This document shows, piece after piece, positions 25,384-34,273 of a stretch of DNA of 64,000 nt. Location of the stretch: NCBI RefSeq assembly GCF_030812475.1, contig NZ_JAUSSR010000005.1:124001-188000 (forward strand), given 5' to 3'. Position 1 is the first letter of the stretch, and every line of letters begins with the position of its first letter. This DNA is from Pseudomonas lini. Its GTDB lineage: Bacteria > Pseudomonadota > Gammaproteobacteria > Pseudomonadales > Pseudomonadaceae. A program made the position numbers and the translations under genes. The notes under the pieces are model-generated. The model did no database searches. It was not told the DNA's origin and saw nothing but the letters and a program-made list of their open reading frames with translations.

Positions 25384-26487
25384 ATGAGTCGTCACCGCCC
25401 GTATATCAACCTTGGCCTGGGCGCCTGCCTGGGCGTCTCGCTGTCGGCCATGGCCGCCGATGGTCCCACGGTTCACGTGTACAACTGGTATGACTACATC
25501 GGGCCCACGACCCTGCAGGATTTCAAGCGTGACACCGGTATCCAGCCGATCTACGACACCTTCGACAGCGCCGAAGTGCTGGAAGGAAAACTGCTCACCA
25601 GCCGCAGCGGTTATGACGTGGTGGTGGCCAGCAACTTCAGCCTGCCGACCCTGATCAAGGCCGGCGCCCTGGCGCCGCTGCCGCGCAATCAGCTGCCGGA
25701 CTTCAAGAACATGGACACCGGGCTATTGGCGAAACTGGCCCACAACGATCCGGGCAACCAGTACGCCGTGCCTTACCTGTGGGGCACCAACGGCATCGGC
25801 TACAACATCGACAAGGTCCGCGCCGCTCTGGGTGACAAGGCACCGGTGGATTCCTGGGACCTGGTGTTCAACGAAGACAACCTGGCAAAACTCGGCCAGT
25901 GCGGTGTGGCCATGCTCGACTCGCCGTCCGAGATGCTGCCGGTCGCCCTGCACTACCTGGGGCTGCCACCCAACAGCACCAACCCCGAGGACTACAAAAA
26001 GGCCGAAGCGCTGCTGCTCAAGCTGCGTCCGCACATCGCCTACTTCAACTCGTCCAAATTCATCAGCGACCTGGCCAACGGCAACGTCTGCGTGGCGGTG
26101 GGCTGGTCCGGGGCGATGCTGGAAGCCAAGACCAATGCCGAGCAGGCCAAGAACGGCGTGAAGATCGCCTACAGCTTGCCCAAGGAAGGTGCGCCAGTGT
26201 GGTTCGACACCCTGGTGCTGCTCAAGGACGCGCCGCATCCGGAGCAGGGGCTGGCTTTCATCGACTACCTGATGCGCGCCGAAGTCATCGCCCCGGTCAG
26301 CGATCACCTGTCCTACCCCAACGGCAACCGCAGCGCGACGCCCCTGGTGGCCGAAGCGACCCGCAACAACCCGGCGGTGTATCCGTCGGCCGAGGCCATG
26401 GCCACGCTGTTCACCCTTCAGCCCTTGCCGCCCGCCACCGAGCGCGTGCGGACGCGGATCTGGAGCAAGGTCAAAAACGGTCAGTAG
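25384..26487 (+). CDS. PotF/SpuD-type periplasmic polyamine-binding protein
   Basis: 367 residues with a signal peptide (LGLGACLGVSLSAMAA). VHVYNWYDYIGPTTLQDFKR opens the mature chain; the WxDY motif is the polyamine-pocket Trp/Asp pattern of PotF/SpuD. VPYLWGTNGIGYN and SPSEMLPVALHYLG also match. AGGAG precedes ATG 25384. No permease or ATPase genes lie nearby, so this is an orphan binding protein; it may share a transporter elsewhere or sense its ligand. The next gene is a P1-family peptidase. Confidence 0.9.
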   Translation: MSRHRPYINLGLGACLGVSLSAMAADGPTVHVYNWYDYIGPTTLQDFKRDTGIQPIYDTFDSAEVLEGKLLTSRSGYDVVVASNFSLPTLIKAGALAPLPRNQLPDFKNMDTGLLAKLAHNDPGNQYAVPYLWGTNGIGYNIDKVRAALGDKAPVDSWDLVFNEDNLAKLGQCGVAMLDSPSEMLPVALHYLGLPPNSTNPEDYKKAEALLLKLRPHIAYFNSSKFISDLANGNVCVAVGWSGAMLEAKTNAEQAKNGVKIAYSLPKEGAPVWFDTLVLLKDAPHPEQGLAFIDYLMRAEVIAPVSDHLSYPNGNRSATPLVAEATRNNPAVYPSAEAMATLFTLQPLPPATERVRTRIWSKVKNGQ

Positions 26488-26500
26488 CTCCACCGCAAAA

Positions 26501-26597
26501 AACCTGTGGGAGCGGGCTTGCCCGCGATGGCGGTGTGTCAGACGACATCAAGGCTGGATTTGGTGGCCTCATCGCGGGCAAGCCCGCTCCCACAGGT
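26501..26597. repeat. REP pair
   Basis: Facing elements CTGTGGGAGCGGGCTTGCCC (from about 26504) and GCGGGCAAGCCCGCTCCCAC (from about 26575) lie between the binding protein and the peptidase genes. Confidence 0.87.
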
Positions 26598-26645
26598 ACC
26601 GCGCTCCACCTAGCCAACTTTTCCTGCCACGAGACGAGAAAACCC

Positions 26646-27764
26646 ATGAAACCACGTGCCCGCGACCTGAACATCCAGTTCGGCCAACTGCAGCCCGGCC
26701 CGCTCAACGCCATCACCGATGTGCCCGGCGTACGGGTCGGCCACAGCAACGTCCGAGGACGCACCGCGAACGGCCGCGACATCCTGACCGGTGTCACCGT
26801 GATCGAACCGCGCCCTGGTTCAACCAGCCTGCAACCGTGTTTCGCCGGGGTCCATGTGCTCAACGGCAACGGCGACGCCACCGGACTGGAGTGGATTCGC
26901 GAGGCCGGCCTGCTGACCAGCCCGATCGCCTTCACCAACACCCACAGCCTGGGCGTGGTGCGCGATGCGCTGATTGTGCTGGACCGTGAGCAGCAGCCGG
27001 ACGACGGGCGGCTTTACTGGAATATGCCGGTGGTGCTGGAAACCTTCGACGGCCTGCTCAACGACATCAATGGCTTCCATGTGAAACCTGAACACGTCGC
27101 TCAAGCCCTGGGTTCGGCGGCGGGCGGGCCGGTGATCGAGGGTGCGGTCGGGGGTGGCAGCGGCATGATCTGTCACGAATTCAAGGGCGGGATCGGCACC
27201 GCATCGCGACGCCTTGGCAGTGCCCAGGGCGGCTGGACCGTCGGCGCCATCGTCCAGGCCAACCACGGTATCCGCAACGAATTGCGCGTCGACGGCTACC
27301 CGGTCGGGCGCTACATGGAACAGGCCGACTCGCCGTTCCTCAAGGCGTCCCTGCCCCACCCAGGCATCGGCTCGATCGTTGTCTGCCTGGCCACCGATGC
27401 GCCGTTGCTGCCGCATCAATGCACACGCCTGGCCCAGCGCGCCAGCCTCGGCCTGGCCCGCACCGGTGGCGGCAACGAAGACCACAGCGGTGACATCTTC
27501 ATCGCCTTCGCCACCGGCAATCACATGCCGCCGGCCGCCTATGAAAGCAAGCGCGCGCCGACCTGCGACAACCTGAGCATGGTCAACAACGACCACATCA
27601 GCGAGTTGTTCCTGGCCGCCACCGAAGCCGTGGAGGAAGCGATCATCAATGCCTTGCTGGCCTCCGACACCGCAGAAGGCAACGGCCATGCCGTGCCGGG
27701 TCTGGATGCCGAAACGCTGCTCAACGCGTTGCGTCGAGCTGGCTGGCCAGGTGAACAGCGGTAA
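26646..27764 (+). CDS. P1-family (DmpA/BapA-type) aminopeptidase
   Basis: 372 residues. LNAITDVPGVRVGHSNV is the N-terminal hallmark of peptidase family S58 (P1). VVGGSGM-like and GGWTVGAIVQANHG segments follow, then LARTGGGNEDHSGDIFIAFA, whose Ser is the likely self-cleavage nucleophile, and NDHISELFLAATEAVEEAI at the C-terminus. Family members cut D-amino-acid or beta-amino-acid peptides after self-processing into two chains. The true start is ATG 26646; the frame stays open far upstream through the previous gene and a REP, which is not coding. Probably expressed with the upstream binding protein. Confidence 0.9.
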   Translation: MKPRARDLNIQFGQLQPGPLNAITDVPGVRVGHSNVRGRTANGRDILTGVTVIEPRPGSTSLQPCFAGVHVLNGNGDATGLEWIREAGLLTSPIAFTNTHSLGVVRDALIVLDREQQPDDGRLYWNMPVVLETFDGLLNDINGFHVKPEHVAQALGSAAGGPVIEGAVGGGSGMICHEFKGGIGTASRRLGSAQGGWTVGAIVQANHGIRNELRVDGYPVGRYMEQADSPFLKASLPHPGIGSIVVCLATDAPLLPHQCTRLAQRASLGLARTGGGNEDHSGDIFIAFATGNHMPPAAYESKRAPTCDNLSMVNNDHISELFLAATEAVEEAIINALLASDTAEGNGHAVPGLDAETLLNALRRAGWPGEQR

Positions 27765-27888
27765 CCGGATCAAGACTTCTGGATGCCGCAAACAGCTCGA
27801 GCCCCGGGATGCACGGCATCCAGATGAATCGCCGGCCCCGGGGTGCCGCGCAAGCGTTTGAAAGCATCGCCTATGCACACCGATCAAA

Positions 27889-28077
27889 GTGTGGAGCTGG
27901 CTTGCCAGCGAAGAGGGCCGACACCAGACCACTCTATTTTGACCGTATTCCAATCCCCTGCTGGTTGGCCGTCAGGCCGCTTTCGCTGGCAAGCCAGCTC
28001 CTACACTTTGACCGGGTGCATCCGCAAGATCAGGTCGGCCGTCCGGCCGTCTTCGCGAGCAAGCTCGATCCCACAGT
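27889..28077. repeat. Cluster of three REP elements
   Basis: One element reads forward (GGAGCTGGCTTGCCAGCG, from about 27893) and one inverse (CGCTGGCAAGCCAGCTCCTA, from about 27982). A third inverse element of a different subtype (CGCGAGCAAGCTCGATCCCA) starts near 28054. Confidence 0.8.
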
Positions 28078-28085
28078 AAACCGGG

Positions 28086-28766
28086 TTATCCCAATCGCTC
28101 GCGCACAAACGCTTGCGCCTTGCGCGTCATCTGATCCAGATGCCGGTCCCGCTGCTTTTCCGCATCAAGCATCGCCCGCTTGCCGTGTTTTTGCAGCAGG
28201 TAGGTATGAATCTGCCGCACCTCCAGCGAGCTGTAGATCGAGGCGACATCCAGCAGCCCCATCAAACCTTCACTGCCATGATCGCGAGTGTTCATCAGTA
28301 CCTGAGTGCCGCGCACGCCCATCACTTGAAAGCCCATCGACTCGAAATACGGCACCTTGGCCACGGCGCAGGTCAACTCGGCATGGGGATAGCGGCCGAC
28401 CATTTCTCGCAGCATCCGCCGGGCGATGCCCTGGCGCCGATGACTTGCATGCACCGCCATGTACGCCACGCCGCACGCGTCGGGATCATCCTTGACCGGC
28501 AGGTACAGCAAAAAGCCGACTACCTTTTCCGGGTCGTCATCATCGGTCGCGACCAGCAACTCCACGGCAATCCCTTTCGTTCCGTTCAAGGCCTCCAGAT
28601 AGAGATGAACCTCATAGCCGATCGCGTACTGGTAGATGTTGTACAGCAGGTTGCTCGGCGGGATCGCGACCATGCTGATGTCGCTCAGGTAGTCGACGAC
28701 CATTTGCAGGATCTGGCTGTTGACCGGTTCTGGGCATGGGGATTGGTAATGGGTGATCTGGGGCAT
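28086..28766 (-). CDS. GNAT-family N-acetyltransferase
   Basis: 226 residues. The acetyl-CoA loop is HRRQGIARRML (about 107-117), preceded by GVAYMAVHAS and followed by PYFESMGFQVMG, the complete GNAT core. The N-terminal part of about 60 residues and a basic, helical C-terminus of about 60 residues flank it. The start at 28766 is supported by GGAG about 12 bases upstream. Acceptor substrate unknown; neighbours give no clue. Confidence 0.86.
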   Translation of the reverse strand: MPQITHYQSPCPEPVNSQILQMVVDYLSDISMVAIPPSNLLYNIYQYAIGYEVHLYLEALNGTKGIAVELLVATDDDDPEKVVGFLLYLPVKDDPDACGVAYMAVHASHRRQGIARRMLREMVGRYPHAELTCAVAKVPYFESMGFQVMGVRGTQVLMNTRDHGSEGLMGLLDVASIYSSLEVRQIHTYLLQKHGKRAMLDAEKQRDRHLDQMTRKAQAFVRERLG

Positions 28767-29160
28767 TGCGGTGCTGACTCCGGGGGAGGATGCGAAGCGT
28801 TGATCGCGCGGCTGCCTATCATAACGTGCCGAGGCGGCTTGTTCGCTAAAGTACCTAGCGCGACGCAATTGTCGTTCCCACGCGCCGCATCAACAGTGTC
28901 CCGTCATGTTTCACAGCTCCAGGCTGCAGTTATGATCGATACCAAGGACGAAGGCGTGAGAACGATCAGGAAGGTTGACCGTTCTGCGGGCCGCGGTTGG
29001 GGGTTCTCGGTGCTCTAATTGCGCTAGGCGTCGCGCGAATCACTCTCACATTTTGCCTTAATAGAGCTTCTACTATGACCTGCGTTTGGCGTGTTGCTGG
29101 AGGCGTTGCGGTATTGGGGGCTGAGGACGGTGGGTCAGGTGATCAAATATTGACTGTGCC
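28767..29160. other. Gap without a supported gene
   Basis: Apart from the presumed GNAT promoter there is no convincing coding frame. A short frame at 28932-29018 starting ATGATCGATACC has no ribosome site and no recognisable product. A facing REP-like pair follows at 29161. Confidence 0.5.
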
Positions 29161-29262
29161 GGCCCCATCGCGAGCAAGCTCGCTCCCACAGTGATCAAGG
29201 CTGATGCACACATAGAGTGAACAGCACGAAACCCTGTGGGAGCGAGCTTGCTCGCGATGGGG
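29161..29262. repeat. REP pair, outward order
   Basis: CCATCGCGAGCAAGCTCGCTCC from about 29165 and its inverse GGGAGCGAGCTTGCTCGCGA from about 29238. The order of the halves is reversed compared with most pairs in this window (tail-first). Confidence 0.82.
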
Positions 29263-29316
29263 CTCTGAGCAGCACCGCCAATCCGAAGCCTGCCGCCCTC
29301 CCCCCGCAGGACCGTT

Positions 29317-31806
29317 TTACCAGTCGTAAGACATTTCCACCGACGCCACACGCTCCTGTCCGTAGTAGCAACCAAACGAGTAGTTGCAGTCCGACACATA
29401 CTCGCGATCGAAGATGTTCTGCACATTCAGACGCGTCTGCAACCCTCGCAGGCTGGCGTCCAGTTTGCCCATGTCATAGCTGATGGTGGTGTCGTAGACC
29501 ACGTAGGACGGCACGTCGAAGGAGTTGGCCGAATCACCCGGTTTGCGCCCGGTGTAGCGGGCACCGGCGCCGAAGGTCAGGCCACTGAGTGCGGCCTGGG
29601 TGAAGTGATAGTCCACCCACAGCGCAGCCGATACCGGTGCCTGGGCTTCGTTGCGATTGCCCTGATCGCCGTAGGTGCTCTTGGTGTAGAACGAGTCGAT
29701 GTAGGTCGCCGCGGCCAGGACGTCAAGGTTGTCGATACTGGATTTGACTTCCAGTTCGACGCCACGGGAGCGCACCTCGCCGTTCTGCGCCTGGTACTGC
29801 GGATATTCGGTGTCACCGGTCAGCGCGTTTTTTTGTTTGACCTGGTACACCGACGCGGTAATGAGCGTCTTCTCCAGCGGTTGGTACTTCACTCCCACCT
29901 CGTATTGCTCGCCCTCGGTGGGTTCGAAGGCATTGCCGCCGCGTTCGGGGGCGGCGGTGCCCAGGGTCGGCAGAAAGGACTCGGAGTAGCTGATATAAGG
30001 TGCCAGGCCGAATTCGGTAACATAGGTCAGGCCCACACGGCCGGTGAATTTGTTGTCGCGCTGGGAGCTGACAGTGCCGGCAAGGATGTCCTTGTTATCG
30101 ATCTCGGCCCAGTCCTGGCGACCGCCGATGGTCAGGATCCACTGATCCAGCTTGATCTGGTCCTGCAGGTACACCCCCGTCTGACGCAAGGTGTTGTCCC
30201 ACTGGGTGTCCAGCACCGGGGTCACGCTGCTGCTGTCGTAGTTGTTCTTGCCGTAGAGATCCACCGGCAATACGTTATAGGCATTGAGGCCATCGTACTT
30301 GCGGTTGAAGTGGCGATAATCCACGCCCATCAGCGTCGTGTGCTCCAGGGCGCCGGTGTTGAATCTGTATTCCAGGTTGTTATCGAGGGTGTAGGCAATA
30401 TTGTGCTGGCGCCAGTCGAGTTTGACCCGGTTGGCCTGGGTGAAATCTGTCACGCCTGCATCGTCGGTGACGAAGCTGCGCAGGTAGAAACCCTTGTAAC
30501 GGTCACGGACGTCGGTGTAGCGCGCAGTGGAGCGGTACTTCAAGTCTTCGCTGAAGCTGTGGCTGAAGTCGTAGCCGAAGATGTACTGATCACGCTTGTA
30601 GTCGTTGTAGTGCGAATCGCCGGAGAAAAAGTCGCGGTTGATTCTCTCGCCGGTGGGGCCGCGATCAAGCGAACCGATGCGTGGCAGCGACTGATAATCC
30701 TCCAGGCCGTCATCGCGCTGGATCTGCGCCAACAGCGTAAGGGAAGTGTCATCGTTGGGAGCCCAGGTCAGGCTTGGCGCCAGCAACATGCGTTCGCTGT
30801 GGGTATGGGCGACCTGCTGATTGCCTTTGTTGGCGACGCCGATAATGCGATAGCTGAACGCCTTTTGATCATCGAGCGGGCCACTGCTGTCGATGGCGCC
30901 GTTGACCCGGTTGTAGCTGCCCGCGCCCAGCTTGACCTGGCTGCGCTGTTCAGTTGTCGGACGCTTGGAGACCAGGTTGATCAGCCCACCCGGCTGGTTC
31001 TGCCCGTACAGGACCGAGGACGGGCCCTTTAGCACTTCGATGCGTTCCAGGGTGTAGGGGTCGATTTGCGGGGCGCCGCCCAGGCTGCCGGCGTAAGGGA
31101 TGTAGGCGCCATCGAAATACAGCGGGGTCGGTGCGAAGCCACGGCTGGTGATTTCGTCGGCAATCCCATTGCGGTCGGTGAAGCCGCCGGTGTTCAGCCC
31201 GGGCGTGTAGCGCAGGGCCTGGGTCAGGTTGCGAGCGCCCTGGGCGGTGACCTGATCGGCGGTCACCACGTTGATGGCCTGGGGGATTTCCAGGATCGGC
31301 GTATCGGTCTTGGTGCCGGTGGCGCTGCGGGTGGCAACGTAACCGTCGACCGGGCCATAGGCCGACTCGATGGCCAGGCCCGAGATACTGGTCACGCCCA
31401 GTTGCAGGGTGGCGCCATCGCCGATGATCGGCAGCAGCGAGTAGCTGCCATTGGCCTGACGCACCGCCTGCAGTTTGCTGCCAGCAAGCAATTGTCTCAG
31501 ACCTGCGTCGACGGTATAGCGACCGCGCAATCCTGCCGATGCCTGGCCAGCGGCATGGGCCGGGTCGAAGGAAACCGTCACGGCGGCAGTCGAGGCGAAC
31601 CGGGTCAGCGCCGTCGCCAGCGAACCGGCCGGAATGTCGAATGGCACTTCGAGGTCCGTCTGCGCCCAGGCCGGCTGCGCCACTACCGCCATCCCCAACG
31701 GGACCGCCAGTGCCATGCCGAGCACTGCGGCCTGCACGGCACGGCTCAAGGGTCGGGCTGAAGCCTTGATTGAAGCGTTTTGCGGAGTGGGGTTGCGAGG
31801 GGTCAT
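29317..31806 (-). CDS. TonB-dependent siderophore receptor with signalling domain
   Basis: 829 residues. A long signal peptide ends near AQPAWAQ. The STN signalling domain (about 53-105) starts FDIPAGSLATALTRFAS. The plug has LEIPQAINVVT, the region RGFAPTPLYFDG and LKGPSSVLYGQNQPGGLINL, and the 22-strand barrel ends in SVEMSYDW with a terminal aromatic. The Cys pair in CNYSFGCYYGQ resembles FhuA/FoxA/FiuA hydroxamate-siderophore receptors. The STN domain plus the adjacent FecR and sigma genes show cell-surface signalling. AAAGGAAA precedes ATG 31806. Confidence 0.94.
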   Translation of the reverse strand: MTPRNPTPQNASIKASARPLSRAVQAAVLGMALAVPLGMAVVAQPAWAQTDLEVPFDIPAGSLATALTRFASTAAVTVSFDPAHAAGQASAGLRGRYTVDAGLRQLLAGSKLQAVRQANGSYSLLPIIGDGATLQLGVTSISGLAIESAYGPVDGYVATRSATGTKTDTPILEIPQAINVVTADQVTAQGARNLTQALRYTPGLNTGGFTDRNGIADEITSRGFAPTPLYFDGAYIPYAGSLGGAPQIDPYTLERIEVLKGPSSVLYGQNQPGGLINLVSKRPTTEQRSQVKLGAGSYNRVNGAIDSSGPLDDQKAFSYRIIGVANKGNQQVAHTHSERMLLAPSLTWAPNDDTSLTLLAQIQRDDGLEDYQSLPRIGSLDRGPTGERINRDFFSGDSHYNDYKRDQYIFGYDFSHSFSEDLKYRSTARYTDVRDRYKGFYLRSFVTDDAGVTDFTQANRVKLDWRQHNIAYTLDNNLEYRFNTGALEHTTLMGVDYRHFNRKYDGLNAYNVLPVDLYGKNNYDSSSVTPVLDTQWDNTLRQTGVYLQDQIKLDQWILTIGGRQDWAEIDNKDILAGTVSSQRDNKFTGRVGLTYVTEFGLAPYISYSESFLPTLGTAAPERGGNAFEPTEGEQYEVGVKYQPLEKTLITASVYQVKQKNALTGDTEYPQYQAQNGEVRSRGVELEVKSSIDNLDVLAAATYIDSFYTKSTYGDQGNRNEAQAPVSAALWVDYHFTQAALSGLTFGAGARYTGRKPGDSANSFDVPSYVVYDTTISYDMGKLDASLRGLQTRLNVQNIFDREYVSDCNYSFGCYYGQERVASVEMSYDW

Positions 31807-31870
31807 GCAGTTTCCTTTCGCCCGGTGGCAGTCAATGGCGGCGTCTATGTACGCCTCTACCTACCAAGTC

Positions 31871-31889
31871 GAATGAGAATCCGAATCAA
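31871..31889 (-). promoter_or_regulatory. Possible weak Fur-like site before the receptor gene
   Basis: On the minus strand GATTCGGATTCTCATTCGA matches the 19-base Fur consensus at about 11 positions, mainly in the right half. It lies about 65 bases upstream of the receptor start. It is weaker than the site in front of the sigma gene and may be chance; the receptor is expected to depend on the ECF sigma factor. Confidence 0.3.
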
Positions 31890-31925
31890 TAACCCCCCGG
31901 GGTGAAATTTTATTCGGATAAGCCT

Positions 31926-32879
31926 TCACGCCGGCTCCACACTCGCCCAATAACGGCTGAAGCGTCGGATGCGCACCGGCAAGGTCGAGGTCAGATTGTC
32001 GAGAATGGTGTCGGTATCGCCAAGGTGGAAGGCACCCGAGATGCGCAGTGCAGCGATCGCCGGATCACACCCCAGATGGCCGGTACGGTAACGTTGCAAC
32101 TCACTGATGAAATCGCTCATCCGCCAGTCGTTGACCACCAGCATGTCGCGAGTCCAGGCGTCCGCCTGCGGGTTGGCCTGCTGCAAGGGACCGACCTCGT
32201 CCTGGCGAAAACTCAACTGCTGTCCGGCGTCCACGCGCACGGCTGGGTCAGGCAGGTTGGCACAACGCACCTCGACCGCATGTTCCTGCACACCGACCTG
32301 GGTTCGATCCGATTCGCGACGCACGACGAAGCGCGTTCCCAACGCCCGGATGCTGCCGTCTCGAGTGTGCACCACGAACGGCCGCGCCAGCGAGTCGTGC
32401 GCCGTTTCAATGGAAATCTCGCCACTGAGCAAGCGCACTTCGCGCAGGTTTTCGCCGTAACGAATGTCCACCGCAGTGGCCGTGTTGAGGTGCAGCTGGC
32501 TGCCGTCGCTTAGACGCACGCGGCGCCGCTCGCCGGTGCCGGTACGCTGGTCGGCCATCAAAGTCGGTAGTGGCGTGGTGGTCCAGACCAGGGGCCCTGC
32601 CCCGCCCGCCGCCAGCAGGATCGACAAGACCTTGAGCACGTCGCGACGTTTGGCCCGGGCGCTGCTCAATGCCGGTCGAGCGATGCCCGGAGCGACCTGT
32701 TCAAAGGTGTCCTGCAGACGAGCCAGTCGCTCCCAGGCCTGCAGATGCCGGGGATCGCGCTCCAGCCAGCGCCGGTGCGCCTCGCGCAGCGCCTCGTCCG
32801 GTACCGCGCCACGCAGATCGACATACCAGCGGGCAGCGGCCTCGAGGGTCGCGTGATCCAGGGATTGGGCACGGGCCAC
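31926..32879 (-). CDS. FecR-family anti-sigma/signal transducer
   Basis: 317 residues. The cytoplasmic N-terminus contains AARWYVDLRGAVPDEALREA and HRRWLERDPRHLQAWERL (anti-sigma region). A single membrane helix lies at about 82-100. The periplasmic FecR domain contains TGTGERRRVRLSDGSQLHLN and RLLSGEISIETA, and a C-terminal STN-contact region ends the protein. It follows the sigma gene by 3 bases. Its role is to hold or activate the sigma factor when the ferri-siderophore-loaded receptor signals. Confidence 0.93.
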   Translation of the reverse strand: MARAQSLDHATLEAAARWYVDLRGAVPDEALREAHRRWLERDPRHLQAWERLARLQDTFEQVAPGIARPALSSARAKRRDVLKVLSILLAAGGAGPLVWTTTPLPTLMADQRTGTGERRRVRLSDGSQLHLNTATAVDIRYGENLREVRLLSGEISIETAHDSLARPFVVHTRDGSIRALGTRFVVRRESDRTQVGVQEHAVEVRCANLPDPAVRVDAGQQLSFRQDEVGPLQQANPQADAWTRDMLVVNDWRMSDFISELQRYRTGHLGCDPAIAALRISGAFHLGDTDTILDNLTSTLPVRIRRFSRYWASVEPA

Positions 32880-32882
32880 CGC

Positions 32883-33392
32883 TCAGTCCTCGACCAACAG
32901 CAAGCAGTGCGTCAGGGCGCGCACTGCATGCTTCTTTACCGTGGTCACGGAAACGCCCAGCCGCCGACCGATTTCCACGTAACTCAAGCCGTCGAGCTGC
33001 GCCATGAGGAAAATCTCACGGGTGCGACCACCCAGGCCATCGAGCAGCCTGTCGATTTCCATCAGGGTTTCGATGATCAGGCTGCGGGTTTCAGGCGAGA
33101 ACGCGACCGGCTCGGGGATCAGCGCGAGGGTTTCCAGGTAGGCCTGCTCTACGGCCCGACGCCGGAACAGGTCGATCATCAGGCTGCGCGCCACCGTGCT
33201 CAGGTAGGCGCGCGGTTCGCGCAATTCGGGCGGCCGGCGTTGCGTCAGCACCCGGATGAAGGTGTCCTGTGCCAGGTCCGCCGCATGGTCGACACAGCCG
33301 AGTCGCTTGCGCAGCCAGCCGCAGAGCCAGTTGTGATGGTCCTCGTAAAGCGTACGCACGGCGTGTTGCAGCGAGAGGTCGACGGAGGACAT
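32883..33392 (-). CDS. ECF RNA polymerase sigma factor (iron-starvation type)
   Basis: 169 residues. Region 2 is AADLAQDTFIRVLTQ with PRAYLSTVARSLMIDLFRR, and region 4 is LDGLSYVEIGRRLGVSVTTV followed by KKHAVRALTHC. This is the FecI/FpvI-like group. ATG 33392 lies behind ACGGAGGAC. It is transcribed with fecR and should direct transcription of the receptor. A strong Fur box lies 26 bases before its start. Confidence 0.94.
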   Translation of the reverse strand: MSSVDLSLQHAVRTLYEDHHNWLCGWLRKRLGCVDHAADLAQDTFIRVLTQRRPPELREPRAYLSTVARSLMIDLFRRRAVEQAYLETLALIPEPVAFSPETRSLIIETLMEIDRLLDGLGGRTREIFLMAQLDGLSYVEIGRRLGVSVTTVKKHAVRALTHCLLLVED

Positions 33393-33417
33393 GGAAGACG
33401 GCCCAGTGGAGTTATTT

Positions 33418-33436
33418 GATAATGACTCTCATTTTC
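33418..33436 (-). promoter_or_regulatory. Fur box
   Basis: On the minus strand GAAAATGAGAGTCATTATC matches the Fur consensus GATAATGATAATCATTATC at 16 of 19 positions. Its position 26 bases upstream of the ECF sigma gene implies repression of the sigma/fecR operon when iron is sufficient. Confidence 0.85.
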
Positions 33437-33499
33437 TTCCAAGCCAGGGTATTTTGGCAAGACCGGGCGGGTCACCCGGTGAGGATGAACACGCTGATC

Positions 33500-34069
33500 C
33501 TACTGCTGTGGCGCCACCATGCGAAACCGGATGTTGATATCGTTGGACACCACCCCATCGGCCCATTCGCCTTCGCCGATATTGAAGTCGCTGCGCTTGA
33601 CCGTCAGCTGGCCATCGAAGATGCCGATGGCGTCATCGGCCTTGAGCTGTACCGGCACCTGCACCACACGCGTCAGTCCCCTGAGCGTGAGTTGGCCGGT
33701 GATCAGGTAGCGGTCGTCACCCAAGGCTTGCACGCTGCTGGATTCAAACGTCGCCACGGGAAAACTCGCCGTGTCGAACCATGCGGGTTTCTGCAACTCT
33801 TCATTGGCATCGCTGCTGCCGGCGTCGATGCTGTCGAGATCGATGCTCAATGCAGCGTGGGCGGCAGCCAGGTTTTGCGTGTCGAAATAGAGGGTGGCCT
33901 GGAACCTGCCAAAGGTGCCATAAGCCCGCGAGGTGAACTGCTTATAGGTGAAGGAAATGGTGCTGGCGGTTGCATTCACCTGGGTGTATTCGGCAGCCTC
34001 GACGCAGGACAAGCCAGCGAACGCGAGCGCGGCAACCAAGGCTGAGGGAGGTGAAAATCGAGGGTTCAT
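33500..34069 (-). CDS. YceI-family periplasmic protein
   Basis: 189 residues with a signal peptide (ALVAALAFAGLSCVEA). The lipocalin-like YceI barrel is shown by STISFTYKQF at the start, LSIDLDSIDAG, WFDTASFPVATFESSSV, YLITGQLTLRGLTR and FNIGEGEWADGVVSND. The family binds polyisoprenoids in its cavity, often next to cytochrome b561. GGGAGAAT precedes the ATG. It follows the iron-signalling genes by position only. Confidence 0.92.
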   Translation of the reverse strand: MNPRFSPPSALVAALAFAGLSCVEAAEYTQVNATASTISFTYKQFTSRAYGTFGRFQATLYFDTQNLAAAHAALSIDLDSIDAGSSDANEELQKPAWFDTASFPVATFESSSVQALGDDRYLITGQLTLRGLTRVVQVPVQLKADDAIGIFDGQLTVKRSDFNIGEGEWADGVVSNDINIRFRMVAPQQ

Positions 34070-34273
34070 GGGATTCTCCCGTCAGGGCTCGCTGCTGCGT
34101 TGGGGCGCTGCGCACAGGGGCCAGCCACAGGTGGACTAAAGCAAAGAACCGCGGTTTATTCCACCTGGAGCACGGACTTCCGACCACCTGTCGGTCCGCG
34201 CATGGGTGCGCCCGACGTTCCCGCCGAGCGGGTGTTTAATGAATGCAGCACCCAACGCAACGGACAACCGACC

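Noticed and set aside
25899..26645. Frame extending the P1 peptidase upstream to make a 621-residue protein
   Set aside because: It runs in another frame through the binding-protein gene and a REP pair; the family start is at ATG 26646.
28932..29018. Short frame starting MIDTKDEGVRTI in the GNAT/receptor gap
   Set aside because: No ribosome site, no recognisable product, and it borders REP-like sequence.
31926..33392. Plus-strand frames of 100-225 codons over the fecR and sigma genes
   Set aside because: High-GC antisense shadows; the minus-strand products are unmistakable FecR and ECF sigma proteins.
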